This document shows positions 1-10,600 of a stretch of DNA of 64,000 nt, in pieces (position 1 is the stretch's first letter; each line of letters begins with the position of its first letter). The translations under genes and the position numbers were made by a program. The stretch covers positions 15,213,926-15,277,925 of the forward strand of contig NC_048545.1 in NCBI RefSeq assembly GCF_902806685.2, given 5' to 3'. The notes under the pieces were generated by a model. It saw only the letters and a list, made by a program, of their open reading frames with translations. It had not been told where the DNA came from and searched no databases. This DNA is from Maniola hyperantus (Eukaryota; Arthropoda; Insecta; Lepidoptera; Nymphalidae).

Positions 1-1624
1 AAGTTGTAGATACAACTTGATAATGGTTTCTTAGTAAATAACAGTTGGATTATATTTTAATGAAGTTTTTATTAGTAGGTAAGATAGTAGTTAAAAACCT
101 CAGAGTGATTGCTAATATAAAGTTATTATTAATTATCTTTCTTTCTTTCTTTCTTTCAAATTATAATAAAAAAAACCGGCCAAGTGCGAGACAGGTTCCG
201 TAGTACAGTCGTATTTTTTTCAACATTTTGCACGATAATCTAAAACCTGTGATGGATAAAATAAATAAAAATCTATTTTAGAATGCACTGGTGAAGCCCT
301 TTCATATGATTACCCACTTGATATAGTTATCTTACTTCGAAAATTGAAAATACTATAGAATATACTTAGAGAGAAAACTAATTTTAGGAAATTTCGCGAA
401 CTCAGAAAAATCATGATTTCACCAGGGCAAATTAGGAAAGTAAACGATTATTTTCGGAGTCACGCCACCTTGCTTTTTGCACCGAGCTAAGTATGCCAGC
501 TTTGAACTTCTGAGCTTAATGGCTTAACTCTTTTGAGCAAAAACCATTAGCCTTGTTATTCGTGGAGGTGGAGTTGAATTAAACGCTTTAACTTTTTTTT
601 AGGTACAACAACTGGGAGCTAATGATTTTTTTTAACTGAATGGCTGTATCACTACACTACGCATACTTTAAATGCGAAAGTGTGTTTGTTTGTTGATTTA
701 TTGATTTGTCTTTCAATCACGTCACAACCGCCGAGTTTCTTGCTGGTTATTCTAAGAAAGGCATTCCGAACTAGTGGTAGATGCATGATGCATCTGAAGA
801 TTCAAAAGCTTTACGCTTAATTGGAGGGAAAAGGGGAATATTAGTCGGCAACTTGGCTAATATTCTTTAAAAAATAATAATAAAAAAAAGTCTTGTAAAA
901 ATAAAAAACTATTTTTATTTATTATTTATAACCAATAGAGTCTATGTACTTACTATCACTGCTTCGCCATATTTGATGTAAATAAAATTATATTTGTGAT
1001 TGAAATAAAATAAATAAAATAAAATAAAAATCTTTTTTATTCATATATCAGGCGGGGCTAGGTTGGGTATGATGATATTGATGATAAAGTGGTAATATCA
1101 CGCATTAAGTGCATGCTCATAAAATGGTTTAGGGGCTGTTAAAATTAATGGACGATAATGCCCGGCCCGCCCCGTCCTAATCTATGGTAACTTTTTAGGT
1201 TTACGTCGATTTTATGAGGCCTTTTGGAAAAAGCGTCAAAAGCTATACGTACTTAGGTGTTGCTTGATTACTATTTTATTAATTTTATTTGATGATACGC
1301 TATTCCTTATAAGAGAGAGACCCAGCGCGTGCCTAACCTAAATTAGACTTTATACTTCGACGTAAGATTGTTTACACCTTTATTACTACCCATTATCTCC
1401 CAAAGTTATTATCATGAAGCTTGGCTTAGACTAAAAATCTTTACGAGATCTCACCGTGGTTTGCTTTATCTGGCGATAGAAAAGCTGGCTCGTTTTCTGC
1501 GTAAAGGATCAGCCTGACTGTCCAGCTAATAAACTTGGCACCATTCCATGCGGGCATGACTAATTTATACAGTAAGCTAAGGCTAGCTTTGGGTTTTATT
1601 GTTATTTACTTCTTTAAATTAGAA
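1..1624. other. Gene-free 3' flank, repeat fragments
   Basis: No coding exon seen. Contains a CTTT microsatellite (137-157), the 5' part of a GACA-type interspersed repeat (167-356), a Helitron fragment (about 665-740), a SINE-B tail (about 790-870) and a fold-back family fragment (1312-1440). The rest is unassigned AT-rich DNA. Confidence 0.6.
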
Positions 1625-1844
1625 CTAGCTTATGCTCGCGACTTCGTCCGCGTGGACTACACAAATTTCAAACCCCAATTTCACGCCCTTAGGTGTTGAA
1701 TTTTCAAAAATCCTTTCTTAGCGGATGCTTACGTAATAATAGCTATCTGCATGCCAAATTTCAGCCCGATCCGTCCAGTAGTTTGAGCTGTGCGTTGATA
1801 GATCAGTCAGTCAGTCAGTCACCTTTTCCTTTTATATATTTAGA
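1625..1844 (-). mobile_element. Non-autonomous Helitron, type B
   Basis: On the minus strand it begins TCTAAATATATAAAAGG, carries a GACT microsatellite, and ends with the 'gacgaagtcgcgagcataag' segment followed by CTAG before T. TC start and CTAG end fit Helitron termini. No coding capacity. Confidence 0.75.
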
Positions 1845-2149
1845 AAACAAAATCCATTCAGCACATTTTAGGGTTGGAGTTTCCAAACAGTTATTTAGTC
1901 AGTAGCGGGCGACTTGATTCTAAACTACAATCTAAATTGTAGGTATTTAAAGTCTGTAATTTTGTTTTCACCTTTAACTGACAAACTTAGGTACACCTCT
2001 CAGGTTGGTTTTGTAACATTTAAGTAAATTAGCTAAGTTAAATGAACTTAGGGAATTTATATGAGCCCAACTTTGCGATTGATAGCACCATTTAGGATTA
2101 AGTTACCTAGCCGAAATAATTAAGCGATTTTTTTTAAATTTTTACTCAG

Positions 2150-2405
2150 AAACAAGTTAGCTCTTAACTGTAATCTCACCTGGTGGTGAGTGACGATGCA
2201 GTCTAAGAAGCGGGCTAACCTAAAAGGGGTATTGTAGTTTTTTAATAAACCCACGCTCCTTTGGTTTCTACACGGCATCGTAAACCTAGACCAGAAATTT
2301 AGAAATTATAAAGTTCCAAATCCCTGCCAGGAATCGAACCCGGGACCTCCCACTAATAAGACCACATGGTTCCAGCGTAATAGCAATTTGCGGGACTAAT
2401 ACTGT
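2150..2405 (+). repeat. Interspersed repeat D fragment
   Basis: Shares 'tctcacctg(g/a)tggt(g/a)agtga', 'gcagtctaaga' and 'gcgggctaacc' with segments near 10.1, 22.8 and 53.3 kb. At its right side it meets the terminal sequence of the 4271-4440 TIR element. Family unassigned. Confidence 0.55.
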
Positions 2406-2989
2406 GTTTCTAAAATCAGATGAAACTGATAATAAACAAGTCCACAGATAAATAAGAGAGGAGTGGGATATCCTGGTATAGTGTGATTTGAGTAGTGGTG
2501 TAGTTAAAGAGGTTCTTTGCCCCGTCTACCCGCATCAATGGGGTAGGAGCCGCATGATGGCTGTGATTTTCGGACATCCCTTACTGAAATATCATTGGCA
2601 ATATTAAATAAAATAAATAAATAAAAAAGCCTTTATTCTAATACGTTACAAATAATAAAATAAAAAAATTAAACAATCTTACATTTCGTTTCCCTTAGTC
2701 CATTAGCAATCAAATTAGCAATCAAATAATAATAATAATAATTCATATTTTAAGTATAATTTTATTCTTTTTTCCCTTCATAAAGTTGTCATTAAATCAT
2801 AAAGTATAAATTAATATTAGTTAATTACGCAAATTACGAGTCAGATACAATGATTATTATTATTAAAATTAATTATGTGGGTTATTTTTATTACAATAAT
2901 ACATTAATATTAACAAATTACTACAATTCTAAATCATGTCAATAATATAATATCATACTTTCAATTTCTTACTGTGTACTTAAAAGCTG

Positions 2990-3152
2990 TGATAGCCTAT
3001 AAGAAAGAAAGCAAAAAAAAACGTTTATTTTTTAAAGCTCACACATTACAAGTTAGACCTGGTTAGGTTATCCCGGCGCCTCTAATACTTGAGTAGTAAA
3101 GTCCAAAGACCTCAAGTAGAACAAGCGCCGGAATAAAGTATCTCATGTGTGG
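2990..3152 (+). repeat. Unclassified repeat containing 'gcgccggaataa'
   Basis: Shares 'gcgccggaataa' and 'tgtgtggcacaa' with 18705-18880. An AAGAAAG-type simple stretch lies at one end. Probably a retroelement 3' region; not assigned. Confidence 0.4.
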
Positions 3153-3446
3153 CACAACCCTAGCGGTTTGGACGTCCGCCTTCTAATCGGAGGTCGGGGG
3201 TTCGATCCTGGACACGCACCTCTAACTTTTCGGAGTTGTGCGTTTTTAATAATTAAATATCACTTGCTTTAACGGTGAAGGAAAACATCGTGAGGAAACC
3301 TGTATGCCTGAGAGTTCTCCATAATGTTCTCAAAGGTGTGTGAAGTCTAGCAATCCGCACATGGCCAGCGTGGTAGACTATGACCAAAACTCTACTCACT
3401 CTGAGAGGAGACCCGTAGTCTGTGGGTTGATCATAATGATGATGAA
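3153..3446 (+). mobile_element. tRNA-derived SINE, family A
   Basis: Head resembles a tRNA gene with box-B-like 'gggttcgatcc'. Body includes 'aaaacatcgtgaggaaacc' and 'ataatgttctcaaaggtgtg'. Tail is (GAT)n. Same family as copies near 17.6, 29.0, 43.5, 52.3 and 57.5 kb. Confidence 0.75.
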
Positions 3447-3526
3447 TTTCTTACTTGGTACGTTTGGTCATGCTTGGTCGTGAATTATACACAACAACAT
3501 ATTTTTATACCGTAACTACCATATGC

Positions 3527-3913
3527 CCGCGACTTCGTCCAAATGGGCTACACCCATTTCAAATCCCTATTTTACCCCCTTAGGGGTTGAATTTCCAAAA
3601 ATGGTTTCGTAGCTGATATCTACGTTATAATAACTATCTGCATGCTAAATTTCGGCTCGATCCGTCCAGTAACTTGAGATGTGCGTTGATAGATCAGTCA
3701 GTCAGTCACCATTTTCTTTTATAATTTACTAGCTGATTTAGGTTTTTAACAATCCCGTGGGAACTCTTTGGTTTTTCGGGATAAAAAGTAGCCTATGTCA
3801 CTCTCCAGGTCTTTAAATATACCCATGCAAAAAATCAAGTCAATGCGTTGCTCCTTTGCGACGTGCTTAAAGGACAAACCAACAAACAAACACACTTTCG
3901 CATTTATAATATG
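3527..3913 (-). mobile_element. Two adjoining Helitrons (type B then type A)
   Basis: 3527-3728 is type B with a truncated end. CTAG at 3729-3732 starts a type A element that runs to the 'cactttcgcatttataata' terminus. Head-to-tail junction. Confidence 0.65.
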
Positions 3914-4270
3914 GATTTATAATAAATGATTTAAATGAATCTCATCTGGATTGGTACTCTCCATTAGTCTCATTCTTTCGAAGGTTAGTTTTCTGAAGGT
4001 TTCACAGTTTACTCGTACCGCGTGTGAACTGCACACAAGTTTTCCCTCAATTATGGTCACTCTACACACACCCAGTCGAATGTTAGCATTAGACAAACTC
4101 CAACTGCTGCTTATAAGCATATTAATGTTACACAATAACTCACTCACATCCTTACATTGCTCCATTTATTCGCAAAACGGTTGTTTTTGTGAACATCGCC
4201 GGAAGAGGTTATGAAGTGGAAAATAGGCTCCTATGCTTAAAATGTTATGAACATTTTCAGAAAAGGTTTT

Positions 4271-4440
4271 ACTATAAGTCCCGTAAATTGCTAATGCGCG
4301 TGGCCGCCATTTTACTGACGTCACTAGACTGAAGTTTCGAGATGGTATAATATTTTTATTTCGGCTGACGTCAAAATGACGTCATTTTGATGTTAATGAG
4401 ACATGGTTTTAACGCAATAGCAATTTGCGGGACTTATACT
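4271..4440. mobile_element. MITE with 28-bp TIRs and several TGACGTCA sites
   Basis: Left 'actataagtcccgtaaattg' and right 'caatttgcgggacttatact' are inverted copies extending about 28 bp with two mismatches. Three TGACGTCA-like palindromes lie inside. The right TIR alone recurs near 2380-2405. Confidence 0.7.
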
Positions 4441-4519
4441 AGGAAAAAAAAACTTACTCTTGAAAAACCACTAATAATGGCTCTGAAACCTTTTATGCGA
4501 AATCCATATTCCATACTAA

Positions 4520-4720
4520 TATTATAATTGCGAAAGTGTGTCAGTCTGTTTGCTAGCTTTCATGGCCTCTGCGTTTTACCGGTTTTGATGAAATTTTGTA
4601 AAGAGATAGATTGCATCCTGGGGATGGGCATATTTATATAAAGGAAGTCCCACGGGATTTTTAAAGAACCTAACCACGGGATTTTTAAAGAACCTAATTC
4701 CACGTGGATGTTATCAGTCT
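4520..4720 (+). repeat. Helitron-like fragment with internal 24-bp duplication
   Basis: Begins with 'attgcgaaagtgtg', as type A elements do, but the interior differs. 'cacgggatttttaaagaacc' appears twice in tandem. Confidence 0.45.
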
Positions 4721-4807
4721 GGTATAGAGATAGCTTGCATGTGTCAATTGCAAAAATGTACCTAATCAGTACCTACATTATATCAGTACATCAGTACATT
4801 CAGTACG

Positions 4808-5009
4808 TTTTATAATATAAATGTGAAAGTGTGTTTGTTTGTTGGTTTTTCCTTCAATCACGTCGCAACAGAGCAACGGATCGACGTGATTTTTTGCATG
4901 GGTATAGTTAACGACCTGGAGAGTGACATAGGCTACTTTTTATCCCGGAAAATCAAACGGGATTTTTAAAATCTAAATCCACGCGTACGAAGTAGCAGGC
5001 ATCAGCTAG
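4808..5009 (+). mobile_element. Non-autonomous Helitron, type A
   Basis: Runs from 'aaatgtgaaagtgtgtttg' through 'caatcacgtcgcaac' to 'atcagctag' followed by T. Ends CTAG. No ORF. Confidence 0.7.
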
Positions 5010-5447
5010 TACGTCATATTCCTAACTAAGGATAAACCTGCACTGCAAATTTACACCGCGCGCATTTTCTAGCCAAATTCTATGACATTGTTGTGGAAAT
5101 TGTATGAAGTCAGTCGCACTCGCGAAATAAAATCGCGCGATGGGATATCGCAGTAAGTAGGTACTACTTACCAGTCATGGATAAAAATTGTGTTGTAAAA
5201 AAACGAAGTTACAAATCCTTACAATTTTATTTTTACAATTTATGATACAAAACATTAAGTATTAACTTACAAGATAATTACTATACTACAACAAGTACTA
5301 CATTTTATTCATACAGGTGGATATTATTCGATTTACAAAAACGCTCAATTTTCAAAATGGCACACTTGCGAAATAAAAATTCATAATATTATCAGAAAGA
5401 GCAAATTATTTATGAGCAACTATATTCTATCCACGGAGAGAACTATA

Positions 5448-5818
5448 CAGGGTGTAACCAGAACGCTAGCAAAAACTTAGCGTTATTGTTATACGACCTG
5501 AACACAATTCAATACCAATAACCATTTGCCTCATTTTGTAGTTTTAGTGATTTAGTATTTTTCAAACCTGCAATGTATAGCGTGCAAAACTCGGGTCAAT
5601 GCCCCGCTTACAACGCGGTACTAACTCCGAGTGACCTACTAACGTGTTCTTTAACCTCTGGCGTCAGTCAGATATTTTATTTGCAATATATCGTAAACTT
5701 TTACAAATGAATTGGATTTTTTTATTTATTTTTGCGCGGGTTTTTTTGTGGTATCGTATCAGTTATCATCAGTACTATCACCTGACTTCGTGTTTGCCAT
5801 CGTTCTGGTTACAACCTG
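5448..5818. mobile_element. MITE with CAGGGTGTAACCAGAACG terminal inverted repeats, copy 1
   Basis: Starts CAGGGTGTAACCAGAACG and ends with its inverse (CGTTCTGGTTACAACCTG). Flanked by TATA on both sides, suggesting a TA-targeting (Tc1/mariner-like) element. A related copy is in the cadherin intron at 10289-10628. Confidence 0.75.
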
Positions 5819-6267
5819 TATAGTTATTTTAAAATTCTAGACGCTTATTTACAAAAATACACATTACAAATAAACACATTACATAGCTACCAGGCTATTT
5901 ACAAAAAGTAATCTCTAAAGTTAATACATAAAATTACAATCGCAATGCTAATACAAAAAATTCTATGTACAATTTTATTTTACGACCGCAGGAAATGAAG
6001 TATAGAATGAGATTGTAATTTCTCCATCAATTTCCCAAGTGAAACAATTTTCGTTTCTTTATAATACTAAACGCAGTATTTTGCGTCTCGTCATTTTCGG
6101 AATCGGACATTTTCATTATAAGAGACTCAATTTATATAATAATTAATTTTCAGCTTAGATAAATATTGAACTAATTGTCTGTTACAATTTGGTCTAACCA
6201 AACCTGGTTTTCATTTCTTTATTAATCCATATTATGTATAGAAAAACTCGCTAAGCTTATCGTTTCT

Positions 6268-6489
6268 TGGGTTCCGTACCCAAAAGGTGCCAAGAACCCT
6301 ATAACTAAGCCTTCGCTGTCCGTCCGTCTGTCTATCAGCGGGTTATAATATCTCGTGAACCGTAAAAGGTAGAGTTTTGGTATTTCTATTGCCGCTATGA
6401 TAACAAATAACAAAAATTTCAAAATAGTTGCCATGAAAATTTATAAAAATTTAAAAGTGTTATTTCTTGTACAATGATACGGAACCCTT
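6268..6489. repeat. Interspersed repeat bounded by inverted 'gggttccgtac' motifs
   Basis: Left 'gggttccgtac' and right 'gatacggaaccct' are inverted; 'ccgtccgtctgtct' lies inside. Related in its ends, but not its interior, to the GACA-type repeat seen elsewhere. Confidence 0.5.
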
Positions 6490-6679
6490 AGTTTAAGAGC
6501 ACGACTCGAACTTGACCCATTTTTTGAATAACATAATATTATTCACGGAGATTTGCAGCCCTAGCTAGCTTCATTTTTGAAGTCAGTTTTAAAGCTAACT
6601 ACTAATACTTTAACTCGTTAATCAGGCAATCGTAGTAGCAATCGTACTTTGGCCTAATCTTAAGTATTGTTCCAATCCA

Positions 6680-7035
6680 ATCCATCAGCCTGTATGCGTC
6701 CACTGCTGGACATAGGCCTTTCCAAGAGTGCGCCACCATACTCCTCCGTCTTCCTCACTCACCCACTCCAAACCACCTTCTTCAGGTCATCGGTCCAGCG
6801 GGCTGGAGGTCGTCCTACACTACGGTTACTGGTACGTGGTCTCCACTACAGAACAAGTCTGCCTCATCGGCCGTCGGTTCTGTGACTTACATGACCTGCC
6901 CATTGCCACTGCAGCTTGCTAATCTTTTGAGCTATGTCGAGCGCTTTTGTTCTTCTACAAATTTCCTCGTTCCGGATTTTATCCCTGAGAGTGATACCCA
7001 ACATAGCTCGCGCCATAGCGCGCTGAGCGACTTTT
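6680..7035 (-). mobile_element. RTE-like LINE 3' remnant
   Basis: On the minus strand it contains CCTATGTCCAGCAGTGGACG, the usual end of RTE-like ORFs in Lepidoptera, with degraded upstream coding. It lies 131 bp beyond the cadherin stop, so it may be in the 3' UTR. Confidence 0.6.
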
Positions 7036-7165
7036 GGTTTATGGATGAGGCTTAAGTATTATGATCATTCTCCAATTCAAGTACAGTTATTTTCCAATCT
7101 TTAAAACTATAGCCTCTATCATATCTTTTAACACTAATGTTAGACATAGTATCATTTTCCTTATG

Positions 7166-7646
7166 CTATAAAGGTCTCGCAAACATAATCCTTTCACTTC
7201 CTCTCCGCATAATCTCAGCAGTAGCTGGAGTAGCCATGAACACAGCTTGATTTAAATCCACCATACTGCTATTTCTATTTTTTGAATTCAGCCTCCTGCC
7301 CAAATTTGTATCAAAAACATCATCAACTTCACTATGATCATAGTCTACCATCGGTTCATTAACCACTTCATTTCTATAATTCTTTTTAGAATTTAAGAAA
7401 TAGGGTTGTGAACTTACATTCGGTGAAGATATTTGTCTCGATCCATTCCCTGAACCGATTCTTTCGAAAGTTGGAAAGTGTCTTTGGAGGTTTTCGGAAA
7501 AGCTTTGTCGCCGATGGTTGTATCTTCGGACGTCTAGAGGTTGGTTGTTGAAAGATGCTCGTCGAATGAATCTGTTCCCAGGTTCAGTGCGAAATAGTTT
7601 TCTGTCTTGATTATGATTTGATTTTAGGGAGTCTTCGTAGCTGCAT
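7166..7646 (-). CDS. Cad89D: Cadherin exon 21: C-terminal tail and stop
   Basis: Residues 1854-2013, ending Phe-Ala-Arg-Pro-Leu and TAG. Polar, Asn/Arg/Ser-rich, probably disordered, with an acidic VDYDHSEVDDVFD patch. The end is not a PDZ ligand (Arg at -2). Acceptor TATTTTCAG. A TTTATT (minus-strand AATAAA) at 6218-6223 is a candidate polyadenylation signal; this is weak. Confidence 0.9.
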
Positions 7647-10600
7647 CTGAAAATAGAATTTTTATCACATTTAAAAATTCATTTTAATTTTTTTTATGTT
7701 TCTTGGAGTGGATTTCTGAATAATACTCGAGCTTGGTATGAATGCTGGGAACACCAATATTGACCGGACTATAGTATATATTATATCCCGTAGTGTGAAA
7801 TGAGCCAGGATTTGTGCTTGACTGCGATCTCATTTGACGTTTTGATCTTAGATACAATCAAACGTTTCCAAAATTTGTAAATATAAAAGACAATAGATTT
7901 GATTCCGATCTGTCATCTACTTAATAAAACTCTAACAAATACGTGCTGATAATGTCAGACAACGCACAATTTAAACTAGTGGATCTTGAAGGTGGGAATT
8001 TTTCATAACATGCAATATATAGATGAGCACAAAAATCTAAATCCACATACCCGCTGCTCTCTTCAGAAGTGTGGTTGATGGAGCGCACGCAGTCGCAGCG
8101 CGCGTCCGCGATGCCAGAGTCCTGTCCACTGGAATGCACTGACGTTAGCGACGTGTCATGGCCTTTCCTACGTGTGGATGTTCGTGTGTGTTAGTGGACA
8201 TGTGAACACATGTTTGTACATGTTGGAGGTTATGACATGTTGAGACATGTTGTGATATCAGAAAAGTTTTCATGAAAACTGGATGGTTTGAAGAGACCAA
8301 AAAATTATATTATCTGTTGAACTTGTGACTATATTCATAACATTGGAGGACATCATAGATTTTCAGATAAAATAATAGTATTATTGAGCATCAAATAACA
8401 ATCAGAAAAAGCAACATTTATACCACAAGCATTCTTCCTAAAGGTTGAATGGAGATTAATTATATAAAGCTGAGTGGAATGTAGAAAAGAAAGATAGACA
8501 TAAAACCCTAATTAAGAATAATTAGGTTAATAATAATTAAAGATTTACTGTTAGATGTGTTATCAAGGTTTTATTCGAGACATGAAAGTATTGTTAGTAT
8601 AAAAGCTTTTAGAGTTTTATTGATTGCTGATTTTAGTAGTCCTGTTCGGAGTTATTAGTAAAGTATAATAAAATAAATATGGTTCATTTTTTTCTATAAA
8701 CATGCGAAAAATATATTTAAAGATAATCTTTATGTCTGATAAATGTCAATAATGTAAAAATATTTATTTTTTTAAAATTTAAAGGCATGAATAAAAATTA
8801 CCTCTTCTGTAAAGGTCGCTGATTGAATTTGATACAAATCCTCTCGTGCTTCTCTTTAGAGTTGACATCAGCAAACTGTCCTTTGACACATTTCTGGTGA
8901 GTCTTTCCAAATTCTTCCACTGCGTTACCATGAGGACACGTTTTCTTCAGGGTGCTTTGGTTCATCACATCGATGTAAGAATCTGCTTCGCTATAAGACT
9001 GATTCAGCTCTTGACACTGGTTATTACCAGATGGGAAAAGACCTCCGTATTTAGTTAGATGTTCAGTTGAGAAAGCGTTAAGACGTTGTTGGGAAAATGG
9101 TTTGTGGCGATTTCTGTTAGGGCAAAGATAGAAAAGAATTCAGTCAATAGAAGTGTAATGTTAATCATGAAACTATTTATAATAGTGGAATTGTCAAGTC
9201 TAGAGGTGAGAAAAAAGAAAATTCAAACTATAATAAATATGTATAATGGTATCCAGATTAATTACTTATGGAGTACAGAACGAAATTAATCAAGGAAAGT
9301 AATCTATCTACAAATATAGGTATCCAAACATTGTACTTTGCTTTTTAACATATTATAATTACATATTATGACATACCTAATATAAAAGAGTAGGTAGTTG
9401 ATATTAAGAAAATAGCAGATATTAATAAAATTCAACTAGAGATAAATGATCAGATATGAAATTATATCTATAGGAATACAATAAAATTATTCATCAATCT
9501 TCAAAAGTTCTTTATTCCAATTAAAGAAGAAAGACAGTTAAATGTATAAAAATAAATTAAATAATTGAATTCTTGGATATTGTATGTATGTTTAATTGAA
9601 GTTTTGTGTTTAGGTGAAGTAATGATGAGCATGCTTTCTTTTGTAGTGGTGATGGTGTCTGAAATGTGTAAGAAAAATATCACTCACCTTCTGTTGAAAG
9701 ATAGGTAATTAGGTTAAGAACTTAGTTATTTTTATGATCTATAAAATAATGTATTCATAATAAGGTTAAGATAATAAAGTGAAGCGTCAAAGTTTATTTT
9801 AAGTTACTAAAGAGTCATTGGGAAATTTAAAGTAAACGAATAACAATTTAACGGTAGATTTGTAATAATTTGACTTGGTCTTGGTCTGATATGAGTTAGA
9901 GAAAAGCAAATAGACAAGTATAAATCTGGTCATGCATGGAGAGTTCCGTAGTCAAGTCAAAAATGTACATTCTTCCTTTAATGCAAATAATAAAATTGTT
10001 GTGATTGTGATTTCAAAGAAATGAAATTGCAGTTATCTTTTTTAAATCGACGATAAAATATTGTCCCTTGGCTGCAATCTCATTTATAACTGATGATGCA
10101 GCTTAAGATAGAAGCAGGCTACTAACACTAATCGATTTCTACACGGCACTGTACCAGAACGCTAAATCCCTCATGGGCATAGCTTTATTGGAGGTAACTA
10201 GGGACGACTGTCGCCACCCAGTTGGCCAGAATTAAGCGAATTTAGAAATTTTAAAAGACCCTAGCACGTAAAGTCATGTCACCATATACAGGTTGTAACC
10301 AGAATGCTAGCAAAAACTTAGCATTGTAGTTATACTACATAAACACAATCCAATACCAATAACCATTTGCCTCATTTTGTAGTTTTAGTGATTTAGTACT
10401 TTCCAAACCCGCAATGTATAGCGTGCAAAACTTTGGTCCAAGTGGCCTACTTACGCAACGTTAGTTGACCTACGGTCAGTCAGATGTTTTATTTGCAAAA
10501 TATCGTAAACTTTTACAAAATTATTGGAAATATTTAAATAATTTTTCGCGTTTTTTTGTGGTAATATATCAATAATCAGCAGTACTATCACCTGTCTTCG

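Noticed and set aside
7166..7180. PDZ-binding C-terminus, as in Cad99C
   Set aside because: The last four residues Ala-Arg-Pro-Leu lack Ser/Thr or a hydrophobic residue at -2.
8129..8145. Alternative acceptor CGTCAG for exon 20
   Set aside because: Use of this site puts exon 20 in a frame that hits TGA before its donor; the CATTCCAG site keeps frame through to exon 21.
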